This document shows, piece after piece, positions 7,990 to 16,885 of a DNA stretch of 64,000 nt (its first letter is position 1; every line of letters starts with the position of its first letter). This stretch comes from Paenibacillus gallinarum (lineage in GTDB: Bacteria > Bacillota > Bacilli > Paenibacillales > Paenibacillaceae), in the NCBI RefSeq assembly GCF_014836635.1, contig NZ_JACSQL010000013.1, positions 1 to 64,000 on the forward strand, written 5' to 3'. The notes beneath the pieces were generated by a model, which saw only the letters and a list, made by a program, of their open reading frames with translations, was not told the origin of the DNA and made no database searches. The position numbers were made by a program, and so were the translations under genes.

Positions 7990-8664
7990 ATGTCTACAGA
8001 ACAGAAGCTCAAAGGGTCTACTCGGGCTTACTCTTATCATTATTTGAAAGATAAAATCATGCACTTGGAACTGGAACCTGGAAAGAAAATTTCCGAGAAA
8101 GAGATATCAGAGGAACTGAATGTAAGCCGGACTCCTGTACGCGAGGCTTTTATGAAACTGGCAGAAGAAGAGCTGCTAGATATTGTGCCGCAAAGTGGAA
8201 GCTCGGTATCCCTGATTAATCTTGCGCATGTGGAAGAAGGAAGATTTATACGAGAGAAAATTGAGAGAGAGATTGTAGCTCTTGCATGTGAATCTTTTGA
8301 TGAAGAATACAGGTTTCGAATGGAAACCAATATTGCTTTGCAGGACGTCTGCGCAGGCAGAAACAATGTTTACAAACTTTATGAGCTTGATGAAGAGTTC
8401 CATCAGATTTTGTTTGAGGGTACAGGAAAAGCACGAACTTGGAAAATGCTGCAGCAGCTCAATATTCATTTCAATCGTCTGCGTCTGCTCCGATTGTCCA
8501 AAGACTTGAACTGGGATAATATCATTTCTCAGCACAAGGAGATTTATCAACTGATTGTGAACAAAGAAACGTCACAGGCTGTTCAAATTATGGAGAATCA
8601 TTTGCGGCTCGCTGTGGTGGAACAAGATTTCTTGTTAGAGAAATATCCGCACTATTTTGTCTAA
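7990..8664 (+). CDS. GntR family regulator, FadR/FCD subfamily
   Basis: A 224-residue DNA-binding regulator. The N-terminal winged helix spans residues about 12-75, with ISEELNVSRTPVREAFMKL as the recognition helix region. The C-terminal all-helical FCD ligand domain (residues about 85-215) includes EEFHQILFEGTG and the metal-binding type histidine pattern near MENHLR. FCD members commonly sense carboxylic or sugar acids, which suits the alpha-glucuronidase gene 68 bases downstream. The ligand is probably glucuronate-derived, by inference. GAGGGA lies before the ATG. Confidence 0.88.
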   Translation: MSTEQKLKGSTRAYSYHYLKDKIMHLELEPGKKISEKEISEELNVSRTPVREAFMKLAEEELLDIVPQSGSSVSLINLAHVEEGRFIREKIEREIVALACESFDEEYRFRMETNIALQDVCAGRNNVYKLYELDEEFHQILFEGTGKARTWKMLQQLNIHFNRLRLLRLSKDLNWDNIISQHKEIYQLIVNKETSQAVQIMENHLRLAVVEQDFLLEKYPHYFV

Positions 8665-8720
8665 TTGAATCCATTTCATAGTCCATTCATTGGCTTTAAA
8701 AACTTTCAGAAATAGAGAGG

Positions 8721-10817
8721 ATGAGTGACCTCATGACTGAGTTGGAACAGCTTCCTTATTCTTCGGCCGACAAAGGTTGGTTACGATATGAGAAAAGACA
8801 GGATGCACCTTGTTTATCCAGGATTGTAAGACATAGCTCCGCATCAGGAGAAGCAGTAGAGTCCGCCGTACGGGAACTTCGTTACGCTATTCTCCAGATG
8901 ACCGGAGATGAACCTGAACTAACAACGACAGCGAACCTATCTGATACTGCTCATCGTCCGTATATTCAGCTTGCTATGGTCTCTGCGGAAGATTTGCCTG
9001 AAGCATTACAGACAAAGGAACTCTCTCAGCAGTTGGGGGAGGAAGGGTTTGCCCTGAGGTCATTGCCGCAAGAAGAAGGTGAATCCGTATATATTATAGG
9101 AAAAACAGAGAAGGGCTTACTGTATGGAACGTTCCATCTGCTGCGGCTTCTGCAGTCAGAGGGACAGACACTTACTCAGCTAGATGTTATCGAAAATCCG
9201 AGGAACCCACTCCGCATGATGAACCACTGGGATAACATGGACGGTTCGATCGAACGAGGATATGCAGGACGGTCGATTTTTTTCAAAGATAATCAGTTTG
9301 TGCAAAATGATGGGCGGATTCGGGACTACGCAAGGATGATGGCTTCGATTGGGATCAATGGAATTTCTATTAATAATGTAAATGTCCATAAAGTAGAGAC
9401 GAAGCTGATTACGTCAGAGTTTTTACCGGATGTAGCGAAAGTAGCTGGGATCTTTAGAGCTTACGGAATTAAATTATTCCTAAGTGTCAATTATGCGAGC
9501 CCGATTCAACTCGGAGGACTTGAGACAGCAGATCCTCTTGATGAAAGAGTCGGTGCATGGTGGAAGACGAAAACGGAAGAAATATATAAGGTGATACCAG
9601 ATTTCGGCGGATTTGTAGTCAAAGCAGATTCGGAGCACAGACCCGGACCATTTACGTATGGAAGAACCCATGCAGATGGCTCGAATATGCTCGCTGAAGC
9701 ACTGGAACCTTATGGCGGAATCGTGATTTGGCGCTGTTTTGTATATAACTGCCTGCAAGACTGGCGGGATCGAACAACAGATCGTGCAAGAGCTGCATAC
9801 GATCATTTCAAACCGCTGGATGGACAGTTTAAAGATAATGTAATTTTGCAGATTAAGAATGGACCAATGGATTTCCAAGTACGTGAAGGGGTATCTCCGT
9901 TGCTTGGTGCCATGCCGAACACGAATCAAATACTGGAATTCCAGATCACTCAGGAATACACGGGACAGCAAAGGCATCTCTGTTATCTGATTCCGCAGTG
10001 GAAAGAGATACTTGATTTTGATACATACGCCAAAGGTGCCAAATCCGAGATTAAGAAAGTAGTGTCTGGCGAACTGTATCCGTATTCGCATAGCGGGATT
10101 TCAGCTGTAATTAATGTCGGGGATGATGACAACTGGACAGGACATACGCTTGCCCAAGCGAATTTGTATGGGTACGGACGACTGACTTGGAATCCAGATT
10201 TGTCTGAACAACAGATCACCTCGGAGTGGATCCATCAGACGTTTGGAAATGACCCCGATGTTGTAGAACATGTAAGCTCCATGCTTGCTGCGTCTTGGGG
10301 GATCTATGAAAGTTATACCTCACCGCTTGGAGTAGGCTGGATGGTCAATCCAGAGCATCATTATGGGCCTAACGTTGATGGATATGAATATTCGGTCTGG
10401 GGTACGTATCACTTTGCCGATTGCGATGGGATTGGGGTAAATCGTACGGTAAAAAACGGCACAGGCTACACAGGTCAATATTTCCCGGAAAATGCCGAAC
10501 GATATGAGTCACTTGTGACCTGCCCGGATAAGCTTTTGCTCTTCTTCCATCATGTGCCGTATACACATAAGCTGCATTCGGGAAGCACAGTTATCCAACA
10601 TATTTATGATACTCACTTTGCCGGAGTAGAAGGAGTAGAGAATCTTATTCAGCAGTGGAGCAGTCTGGAAGGAAAGATCGATGCGAAACGTTATGCGGGT
10701 GTGATGGCAAGACTTGAACATCAGCATAAGCATGCTAAAGAATGGCGAGATATTATTAATACGTATTTCTATCGTAAATCAGGGATTGCAGATGAACAGA
10801 ACCGGACGATTTATTAG
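8721..10817 (+). CDS. aguA: Alpha-glucuronidase, glycoside hydrolase family 67
   Basis: Removes (methyl)glucuronic acid from glucuronoxylan oligosaccharides. No signal peptide is present, so it acts inside the cell on imported aldouronic acids. The 698 residues have the GH67 layout: an N-terminal beta domain (to about 150), a TIM barrel with GINGISINNVN (211-221), and a helical C-terminal domain. Candidate catalytic residues are Glu305 (KADSEHRPGP, acid) with Asp367 (FKPLDGQF) and Glu389 (MDFQVREG) as the base pair, by comparison with characterised GH67 enzymes. Two ATGs are possible. GAGAGG abuts the first, so initiation at 8733, four codons later, is at least as likely. It ends in a strong terminator. 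Confidence 0.95.
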   Translation: MSDLMTELEQLPYSSADKGWLRYEKRQDAPCLSRIVRHSSASGEAVESAVRELRYAILQMTGDEPELTTTANLSDTAHRPYIQLAMVSAEDLPEALQTKELSQQLGEEGFALRSLPQEEGESVYIIGKTEKGLLYGTFHLLRLLQSEGQTLTQLDVIENPRNPLRMMNHWDNMDGSIERGYAGRSIFFKDNQFVQNDGRIRDYARMMASIGINGISINNVNVHKVETKLITSEFLPDVAKVAGIFRAYGIKLFLSVNYASPIQLGGLETADPLDERVGAWWKTKTEEIYKVIPDFGGFVVKADSEHRPGPFTYGRTHADGSNMLAEALEPYGGIVIWRCFVYNCLQDWRDRTTDRARAAYDHFKPLDGQFKDNVILQIKNGPMDFQVREGVSPLLGAMPNTNQILEFQITQEYTGQQRHLCYLIPQWKEILDFDTYAKGAKSEIKKVVSGELYPYSHSGISAVINVGDDDNWTGHTLAQANLYGYGRLTWNPDLSEQQITSEWIHQTFGNDPDVVEHVSSMLAASWGIYESYTSPLGVGWMVNPEHHYGPNVDGYEYSVWGTYHFADCDGIGVNRTVKNGTGYTGQYFPENAERYESLVTCPDKLLLFFHHVPYTHKLHSGSTVIQHIYDTHFAGVEGVENLIQQWSSLEGKIDAKRYAGVMARLEHQHKHAKEWRDIINTYFYRKSGIADEQNRTIY

Positions 10818-10844
10818 GGTTTGAAGTTCTACTGTACGTAAGCG

Positions 10845-10882
10845 AAAAAAGCTGCTGAGGAGCATTCCTCGCAGCTTTTTTT
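10845..10882 (+). terminator. Terminator after aguA
   Basis: GCTGC-GAGGA pairs with TCCTC-GCAGC around a four-base loop, with A-run before and T-run after. It could work in both directions. Confidence 0.92.
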
Positions 10883-10910
10883 GAGTAGCCTGAAATGAAC
10901 AAGGCAAAGG

Positions 10911-11729
10911 TCAATTGTTATTAGGAGGAGTAAACTTATCGTTCATTCTTGCGATCCCTTGTGTCGATTTATTTAGAAATTGAAGTGTATGGTGCTTGCA
11001 TTCCGACGGAGGTAAGGCATTTATCGCTTCGATAGATTTAGCAAGTGATAACTTCTGGCGAAATAAAATAGAGTGTATTTCTTTTATGATCTTCACTTCA
11101 TCTCTGGATATGCCCTCTTTCCTTAACCCGAGAATATTTACACCACATATATCTCCACGTTCACCGTTAGCTAGAGAGTAAGGTACAATATCTTGGGAAA
11201 CACCGCTCATCCCTCCGATCATGGAAAGCTTACCAATTTTACAGAATTGAAGAATACAAACCTGGCCGCCAATAAATACATAATCTTCAATCTCCACGTG
11301 ACCCGCTAATTGAGCACTATTAGCAATGACGATGTGATTACCCAATATAGCATCGTGCCCGATGTGGACGTAATTCATAAGGAGATTGCCATCTCCTACA
11401 CGTGTTACACCATCACTCTTGTGTGTTCCTTTACTAATTGTTACATACTCCCTTATTGTGTTGTTATCACCAATAATCAGGCGATCTCCACCGTTTTTAC
11501 ATGATTTATCCTGTGGGACTGCACCAACTATAGCTCCTTGAAATATCTGATTATTCTTCCCTAACTGTGTGTGTGAACCAATAAGAACATGGCTTCCAAC
11601 TTTGCATCCATCTCCGATTTTGACTCCTTCTTCAACAATGCTGAATGGCCCAATGGTAACATTCTCTCCGATTACTGCTGTTGGATGAATAATAGCTGTA
11701 GCATGAATAGTCAACGTTGAACTGAACAT
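10911..11729 (-). CDS. lpxA: LpxA-type UDP-N-acetylglucosamine acyltransferase homologue
   Basis: A 272-residue left-handed beta-helix protein that aligns throughout with E. coli LpxA (262 residues), the first enzyme of lipid A synthesis, which acylates UDP-GlcNAc from acyl-ACP. Hexapeptide repeats run from residue 8 to about 185 (IHPTAVIGENVTIGPF), followed by the helical LpxA tail (GVNILGLRKEGISRDEV). E. coli numbering is preserved: His122, the catalytic base His125 (VHIGHD), His144 (LAGHV), Asp74, Gln161 and ruler Gly173 are present. His160 is replaced by Leu, and the Lys76 position is shifted. GAGGG lies eight bases before the ATG. It stands alone in AT-rich DNA with no other lipid A gene, surprising in a monoderm. 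Confidence 0.88.
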   Translation of the reverse strand: MFSSTLTIHATAIIHPTAVIGENVTIGPFSIVEEGVKIGDGCKVGSHVLIGSHTQLGKNNQIFQGAIVGAVPQDKSCKNGGDRLIIGDNNTIREYVTISKGTHKSDGVTRVGDGNLLMNYVHIGHDAILGNHIVIANSAQLAGHVEIEDYVFIGGQVCILQFCKIGKLSMIGGMSGVSQDIVPYSLANGERGDICGVNILGLRKEGISRDEVKIIKEIHSILFRQKLSLAKSIEAINALPPSECKHHTLQFLNKSTQGIARMNDKFTPPNNN

Positions 11730-12144
11730 TTTTTATCCCTCATATCTAAAGTGATTTATAAATCTATCAGATTATGTCGAATTATAGTTGTTTTAGGAAG
11801 TTTTACGATGAGTGTGTTTTTTGGTTTCTTCTTATCTGGACGAGCTGAGTGCCCTGTTATTGCCCCTGTTATCAGTTTAACAAAGAACTAATCTTACACT
11901 TCTCTTCAGTGAGTTATTCTCCAGAAAATTTCCATATTTTCTATAATTCGAGGTTTTTTCTACATCTCCATCTTATCAATCTATTTGAACGCTGAATTAC
12001 GATGTTCGATATTTTATAATAAGTGAATCCATTTCTTAATTCATCAAAGCAACTAAAGATATGTTGAAAATTAATTTAAGTGCTACAAAATAAATATAAG
12101 GTCCGTCTTATAGATAGCTGCAGCTGAAAGGAGACGAATAACGT
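11730..12144. other. AT-rich intergenic region between lpxA and the second ECF operon
   Basis: No gene is seen. Near the right end, TGCTAC (about 12082) and CGTC (about 12107) are spaced about as in ECF -35/-10 elements, so the sigma gene may be autoregulated. The left half should contain the lpxA promoter, which I cannot define. Confidence 0.35.
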
Positions 12145-12657
12145 ATGGAAGGACCGGAAATCGATATTTTCCGCACCGTATTTGAAGAGCATTATCCGAT
12201 TGTGAGACGTAAACTTGTTGCACTAGTTCAGGATGAAGCCGCGGCGGAAGATCTTGCGCAAGAAGTTTTTATCAGGTTATACCGTAATCCGCCTGACGAT
12301 CCGGCCGCAATGGGTGCATGGTTACATCGTGTACTGACTCGCATCGGATATGACTATATAAGTAAACAGATTAGAGAACGCAAATTAAAAGATAAACAGG
12401 AGCAACATTATGATATGGGGCAGCAGATAGCCTCCGGAGAAGAAGTGGTGCTAAGGCGCATGGATCAAGAAGAAGTTCGGGAGTGGATGGAAGAACTGCC
12501 TGAACGAGATCGTAAGGTGCTGATGCTAAAATACTCCGGTTACAGCTACGCTGAAATTGCCGAGGAACTGAACGTAAGACCGCCTCTTGTCGGCTCCATG
12601 CTGAGCCGGGCAACGAATAAATTGAAACGGAAAGTACTAAGAAAATCGGTGACTTAG
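12145..12657 (+). CDS. ECF-type RNA polymerase sigma factor (second)
   Basis: A 170-residue sigma factor with region 2 (DEAAAEDLAQEVFIRLYRNP, residues about 30-49, and MGAWLHRVLTRIGYDYI) and region 4 (ERDRKVLMLKYSGYSYAEIAEELNVRPPLVGSML, helix-turn-helix at about 130-155). It resembles SigX-like factors of Bacillales, but the subgroup is not certain. It heads an apparent four-gene operon: sigma, single-pass membrane anti-sigma, ABC ATPase, ABC-2 permease. The operon suggests a response to membrane-active compounds or envelope stress. AAAGGAGA precedes the ATG. Confidence 0.9.
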   Translation: MEGPEIDIFRTVFEEHYPIVRRKLVALVQDEAAAEDLAQEVFIRLYRNPPDDPAAMGAWLHRVLTRIGYDYISKQIRERKLKDKQEQHYDMGQQIASGEEVVLRRMDQEEVREWMEELPERDRKVLMLKYSGYSYAEIAEELNVRPPLVGSMLSRATNKLKRKVLRKSVT

Positions 12658-12705
12658 GATCTTTGCCTCACGAGAATATGGAATGATAAGGAGTTGAATG
12701 AATCC

Positions 12706-13875
12706 ATGACCTCTATAAAAGATAACAACGAAAATGAACGGATAGATGAAGCATGGGAAAAGCTCACATCCAAGCTCCAGAAAGAGGAGATGAGCCCCAA
12801 ATGGGCAACTTGGGCGTCGAGCCAACTGGATATGAAGAAATCAGAAGAGATAGAAATAGATCAAACAAATCGAGTTTCCACAAATACAATCAAAGGAGAG
12901 ATGAGAGAAATGAAGATAAATGAAGAAGAACAAAATTTAGTGAATAGGAACCAAGGTAATAAGCCGAAGAGAAAGAAAGCGAGAAGACATCCTGCGAAAA
13001 AGTGGATTAGTATTGCAACTGCTGCAGCGATTGCCGGCGTGATGGTAGCAACACCTATTGGTGATAAAGCACTTGCTGCGATCCTGAATCAATTCCGAAT
13101 GGAGGAAGTTACATCCGTAGATGAAGGGGAATTGATGAACTTGTTTAACACGATCTCAGAAGGAGCCGGGGAGCAAGAGTTTATAAATAAGTATGGAACT
13201 TTTACGAGTGAATCTGGGGAGTACTTCAAAACGGAGAACAAGACAGCAGAGCAGATCGCAAATATGATCGGTTTACAAGCCGTAACTGATGAATTGATTG
13301 ATCCGAAACATTCTGGAATTGCTAACAGTTCACAGACGATAACGATGAAGCTGGATATACCTAAAGTAAATGCAACGATGAAACGACTGGGAGCAGATCA
13401 TCTTATGCCAGAATCACTAGATGGTAAGCTTATTACATTCGAGATTCCTGCAATGTTATACCAGATCTATCAAACAGATGATAATAAAAAAAGCGCATCT
13501 CTATACCAACAAAAAATTCCGACAGTTAACGTAGACTCTTCTGTGGCAGTTGAAGACGCAGTAAAAGCAGTGCTGAACTTTCCGCTATTGCCAGATCGAA
13601 TGAAGTCAGCAATCCAAACGGAACAGATATTGAACGGAAAACTTCCTATTCCAGTAATTACTAATGGCAATGCTGAGAAAATAAGTGTGGACGGCAATTC
13701 TGTCATTTTAGAACAGAAAAGTGACAATTACTATGGAGAATCAGGTAGAGAAGAGATTGTTAATTATACGGCTACATGGACTAAAAATGATGTGGTCTAT
13801 CGCTTAGAGGGGTACACATTGTTCGATACAAAAGAGAAAATGATCCAAGAAATCAAGGAGCTGATGAATCAGTGA
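12706..13875 (+). CDS. Putative anti-sigma factor with one membrane helix
   Basis: ATG 12706 is preferred: AAGGAG ends 12 bases upstream, whereas the earlier in-frame TTG at 12694 directly touches it. The product is about 389 residues: a hydrophilic cytoplasmic part of roughly 100 residues ending in a Lys/Arg-rich patch (KPKRKKARRHPAKK), one transmembrane helix (WISIATAAAIAGVMVATPIG), then an extracytoplasmic domain of about 260 residues. Position directly after an ECF sigma gene supports an anti-sigma or regulatory role. No zinc anti-sigma motif is present. Its stop overlaps the GTG start of the ABC ATPase. Confidence 0.7.
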   Translation: MTSIKDNNENERIDEAWEKLTSKLQKEEMSPKWATWASSQLDMKKSEEIEIDQTNRVSTNTIKGEMREMKINEEEQNLVNRNQGNKPKRKKARRHPAKKWISIATAAAIAGVMVATPIGDKALAAILNQFRMEEVTSVDEGELMNLFNTISEGAGEQEFINKYGTFTSESGEYFKTENKTAEQIANMIGLQAVTDELIDPKHSGIANSSQTITMKLDIPKVNATMKRLGADHLMPESLDGKLITFEIPAMLYQIYQTDDNKKSASLYQQKIPTVNVDSSVAVEDAVKAVLNFPLLPDRMKSAIQTEQILNGKLPIPVITNGNAEKISVDGNSVILEQKSDNYYGESGREEIVNYTATWTKNDVVYRLEGYTLFDTKEKMIQEIKELMNQ

Positions 13876-14870
13876 CAGCAGCTATTCATACTGAAGGATT
13901 GACGAAAGAGTTCGATAATGGTCGTGGATGCCGTGATGTATCGATCACCGTTCAGAAAGGGGAAGCCTTTGGCTTCCTCGGCCCGAATGGAGCAGGGAAG
14001 AGCACCTTTGTAAAAATGCTGGTCGGTCTGATTCATCCTACAGAGGGAACAGCAACCATCTTTGGACATCCGATTCATAGTCTGGAAGCGAAGAAGCGAA
14101 TTGGTTACTTGCCGGAGTTATTCAGGTATCAAGAATGGCTGACAGGAGAAGAGGTAATTAAACTTCATGCAAAACTATGTGGAGTAGATACAAGAACAGC
14201 CAAAGAGCGAATTCCAAAATTGCTTGATGAGGTAGGACTTGGGAGCCGGGGAAAGGGCAAGATCAAGAACTATTCTAAAGGTATGCAGCAACGTCTTGGA
14301 CTTGCGGCAGCGCTTGTTAGTGATCCTGATATTATTTTTTTGGACGAGCCTTCTTCAGCCCTTGATCCTGTTGGACGTAAAGAGGTTCGCTCGATTCTGA
14401 TGAAATTGAAAGCAGAAGGTAAGACCATCTTCTTAAACTCCCACATGCTTGAAGATGTAGAAGCGGTATGTGACCAGATTGCACTTCTAAATAATGGGGA
14501 GATTCTGCGTACGGGCGATATAGGGAATGTACTTCAGCAAAAAGTAACCTATCGATTTAAGGTAAGCGGTTATACACCACTTGTGAGAACGTGGCTTCAG
14601 GATGAAACGGGTTTTGAATTTGAAGTAGAAACGCTACATAAGCCGGACTCTTCTACTAATACGGCGCAGCAAGAGCTTGTTATTTCAGGACATGATACGG
14701 TCTGGCTCAAAGCCGAATTACAGAATGAAGAACAGGCGGGATGGATTAATTCATTACTCATTGAACAAGGGCTTACGCTTTATGAAGTTGGGAAAGAGAG
14801 CGGTAAATTGGAAGACTGGTTCTTAACGGCAGTGAAGGGGCTTAGTCATCGGGGGGAACGAGACGTATGA
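13872..14870 (+). CDS. ABC exporter ATP-binding protein
   Basis: A 332-residue ATPase with Walker A GPNGAGKST (residues about 37-45), Q-loop region RIGYLPELFRYQEW, signature YSKGMQQRLGLA, Walker B IIFLDEPSSALDP and switch His in NSHMLEDVE. The C-terminal 100 residues form an accessory domain typical of CcmA/NatA-like ABC-2 exporters. The GTG start overlaps the anti-sigma stop by four bases, and the permease ATG overlaps its own stop. It therefore belongs to the ECF sigma operon and likely powers export of a drug, peptide or envelope component together with the next gene. Confidence 0.92.
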   Translation: MTAAIHTEGLTKEFDNGRGCRDVSITVQKGEAFGFLGPNGAGKSTFVKMLVGLIHPTEGTATIFGHPIHSLEAKKRIGYLPELFRYQEWLTGEEVIKLHAKLCGVDTRTAKERIPKLLDEVGLGSRGKGKIKNYSKGMQQRLGLAAALVSDPDIIFLDEPSSALDPVGRKEVRSILMKLKAEGKTIFLNSHMLEDVEAVCDQIALLNNGEILRTGDIGNVLQQKVTYRFKVSGYTPLVRTWLQDETGFEFEVETLHKPDSSTNTAQQELVISGHDTVWLKAELQNEEQAGWINSLLIEQGLTLYEVGKESGKLEDWFLTAVKGLSHRGERDV

Positions 14871-15754
14871 TGCTCATTATGCAGATGACCTGGAAAGAGA
14901 TGATTCGTAAGCGGGTTATGGTGCTCGCTATGATTCTTACGATACTATTCCTAATTGCTTACTGGTTTATTGCGGATGCTGTCGCAGGAAGTGAGAGCTT
15001 TGGGGGATTTTCGGATGGCAATTCTATCATTACTAACTATACGACGGGAGTTCTCATGATGATGATCGGCTTCTTCTTTGCTGGTTTTGTCATTGCGCTG
15101 CTCTCGATCTTTAGCTCATTCTCTTCGATCGCTGGGGAAGCAGAGCAAGGAGTCATGCAGGCTCTGCTTACACGTCCGATATCAAGAACACAGTTTTATA
15201 TTGGGCGGTGGCTCGGATTTGTCACGCTGCTCTGCTGTTATACGCTGATTTTATATACAGCAATTATGGTCATTACGGATATCCATGCAGCAATCCCTAA
15301 AGCCTTTATGGTTCATGTTAAGGCACTGCTCTTGCTTGCTCTCATTATTGTTCTGCTCGTTTCACTTACGATGCTCGGTTCTACTAAATTTTCATCGCTC
15401 GGAAACGGTGTGTTTATAACCATGTTATTTGGAGCGGGCTGGCTTGGCGGCATGCTGGAGAAGGTACAGAAGATCGGGATTTTTGAGGCCTTTGGCGCAG
15501 AAGAAATCGGTAATACGCTGTCTAATATTTCGGGACTCATGTCCATCATTATGCCAGTGGATGCGTTGCAGCGAAAAATGATGCATGGGCTCATCGGTCT
15601 TGATGAACTAGGCAGTGTCGTTAATGTAAGCAAGATTCTATCTGGATTTTTCATTGGAGATGTTCCAACGGGTACCTTTGTAATCTATGCGATGTTATAT
15701 GCTGCGATTGCTTTTGTATGGGGAGTCCTGCGATTCCGAAAGAAAGATCTGTAG
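14867..15754 (+). CDS. ABC-2 type permease
   Basis: A 295-residue integral membrane protein with six predicted helices (first at residues 14-34, last at about 270-288), of the NosY/NatB ABC-2 class. The cytoplasmic motif EQGVMQALLTRPISRTQFY between helices 2 and 3 is typical of these permeases. It overlaps the ATPase gene by four bases, and no other subunit follows, so the transporter is probably a homodimer of permease with the upstream ATPase. Substrate unknown. It is the last gene of the second ECF operon. Confidence 0.9.
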   Translation: MMLIMQMTWKEMIRKRVMVLAMILTILFLIAYWFIADAVAGSESFGGFSDGNSIITNYTTGVLMMMIGFFFAGFVIALLSIFSSFSSIAGEAEQGVMQALLTRPISRTQFYIGRWLGFVTLLCCYTLILYTAIMVITDIHAAIPKAFMVHVKALLLLALIIVLLVSLTMLGSTKFSSLGNGVFITMLFGAGWLGGMLEKVQKIGIFEAFGAEEIGNTLSNISGLMSIIMPVDALQRKMMHGLIGLDELGSVVNVSKILSGFFIGDVPTGTFVIYAMLYAAIAFVWGVLRFRKKDL

Positions 15755-15830
15755 TTTCTATTCAAATAAATAAGTTTTACAGTTAAAGATATTATAATTG
15801 ATTCGAAATGATCGTAATAAAATAAATAAG

Positions 15831-15954
15831 ACCATCGGGCCAACGAAGGAAGGCTGCTGCTTTCATCTCTTCTGCGTAGATTCTAAAGCTCTGTTACTAG
15901 CGCAGGAAGAGATATTGTAGAGAGCATTAGACAACTTGGACCCGGTGGTTTTTT
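15831..15954 (+). ncRNA. Candidate structured RNA ending in an intrinsic terminator
   Basis: Outer helix: 15831-15843 pairs with 15936-15949 over 13 pairs with one bulge, directly followed by six T. Inner helix: 15866-15879 pairs with 15897-15912 over about 14 pairs with two bulges, closing a 17-base loop. Between them is an internal loop of 22 and 23 bases. The molecule is therefore a rod with an open centre, much more elaborate than a simple terminator. It follows the ECF/ABC operon and precedes a separate sigma-A promoter. It could be a small RNA, a long 3' element or a leader. I see no known riboswitch or T-box core. Confidence 0.5.
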
Positions 15955-16001
15955 GTGTATTTTAAAGTTCTATGACGTAAATTTCTACCTGCAAAAAACA
16001 A

Positions 16002-16030
16002 TTGTATTTACCTTCCATATTTGGTATGAT
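16002..16030 (+). promoter_or_regulatory. Sigma-A promoter of the ABC-2 exporter operon
   Basis: TTGTAT (16002-16007), 17-base spacer, TATGAT (16025-16030). It leaves a leader of about 70 bases before the first permease gene and lies downstream of the structured RNA, so the operon does not need read-through. Confidence 0.7.
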
Positions 16031-16108
16031 AGTGCCCTTCTCGCATTTCACCTTGTCTGAAGTAGACGCACGGCTGGCGTCTCAACCAAGCTTATCGGAG
16101 GTGTATTC

Positions 16109-16885
16109 ATGCTCTATTTCACCCTGGCCCGTAAGGCCTATGCAAGAAACTTACAGTACCGCGGTGCACATATGGTGCACAATGTCGCAAGTGCTTTATT
16201 CGGTTATCTGTACGCCTGTATCTGGATTGGAATTGGGGAAGGGCGCTCTCTAGGAGAATACGGAACGCAGGGGATGGTCAGTTACATTGCATTTACGCAA
16301 GCATCTCTTTGGGTAACGTCTTTTCTTACGAATGGCCTCGGTATCCCGGAGTCTGTAAGAACAGGTCATATCTCTATGGATCTGATGAGACCCGTTCATC
16401 TCTTTACGCATCTCATGTCTAGAGAATGGGGGCAGATTCTCTATCAGTTTCTGTACAAATCCATTCCCATCTATCTCGTCTATCTCATTGCCTTCAAGCT
16501 CAGGGTGCCAGATAACGGAGCGACGTATGTCTTAACTGCGGCAAGTTTGCTCGGTGCTGGTTACATGGGAATCTGTATCAATTATCTCATTGGGGTTACC
16601 GCGATGTGGACTACGGAATCAAGCTGGCTGCAATGGGCGAACCATGCACTTATTAATTTACTTGCGGGATTTTTTATCCCTATTGAATGGCTTCCTAAAA
16701 TTCTTCAAACAATTGCCTGGTGGTCACCCTATCCGTATCTTATGTATGTACCGACTCGCATTTACCTCGGTTATGAGGATGGCTCTCTACTAATGGGAAC
16801 ACTGCTACGGATGCTAATACTCACCCTGATCTGTTTTCTTGCTACCTACTATCTTCGCAGAAAAGTGGAGGTGCAGGGAGGATGA
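16109..16885 (+). CDS. ABC-2 family permease subunit 1
   Basis: A 258-residue integral membrane protein with about six helices and the ABC-2 family signature region HISMDLMRPVHLFTHLMSREWGQ between early helices. CGGAGG stands seven bases before the ATG. It is the first gene of a compact three-gene exporter: permease, permease (overlap of four bases), ATPase. The pair of unequal permeases with one ATPase is characteristic of Firmicute ABC-2 exporters of unknown substrate annotated as DUF990-like. Export of a lipid, drug or peptide is the general expectation. Confidence 0.88.
   Translation: MLYFTLARKAYARNLQYRGAHMVHNVASALFGYLYACIWIGIGEGRSLGEYGTQGMVSYIAFTQASLWVTSFLTNGLGIPESVRTGHISMDLMRPVHLFTHLMSREWGQILYQFLYKSIPIYLVYLIAFKLRVPDNGATYVLTAASLLGAGYMGICINYLIGVTAMWTTESSWLQWANHALINLLAGFFIPIEWLPKILQTIAWWSPYPYLMYVPTRIYLGYEDGSLLMGTLLRMLILTLICFLATYYLRRKVEVQGG

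Noticed and set aside
15831..15954. T-box leader
   Set aside because: GGTGG near the 3' end is suggestive, but there is no specifier loop or GGGTGGNACCGCG antiterminator sequence, and the downstream genes are not amino-acid related.
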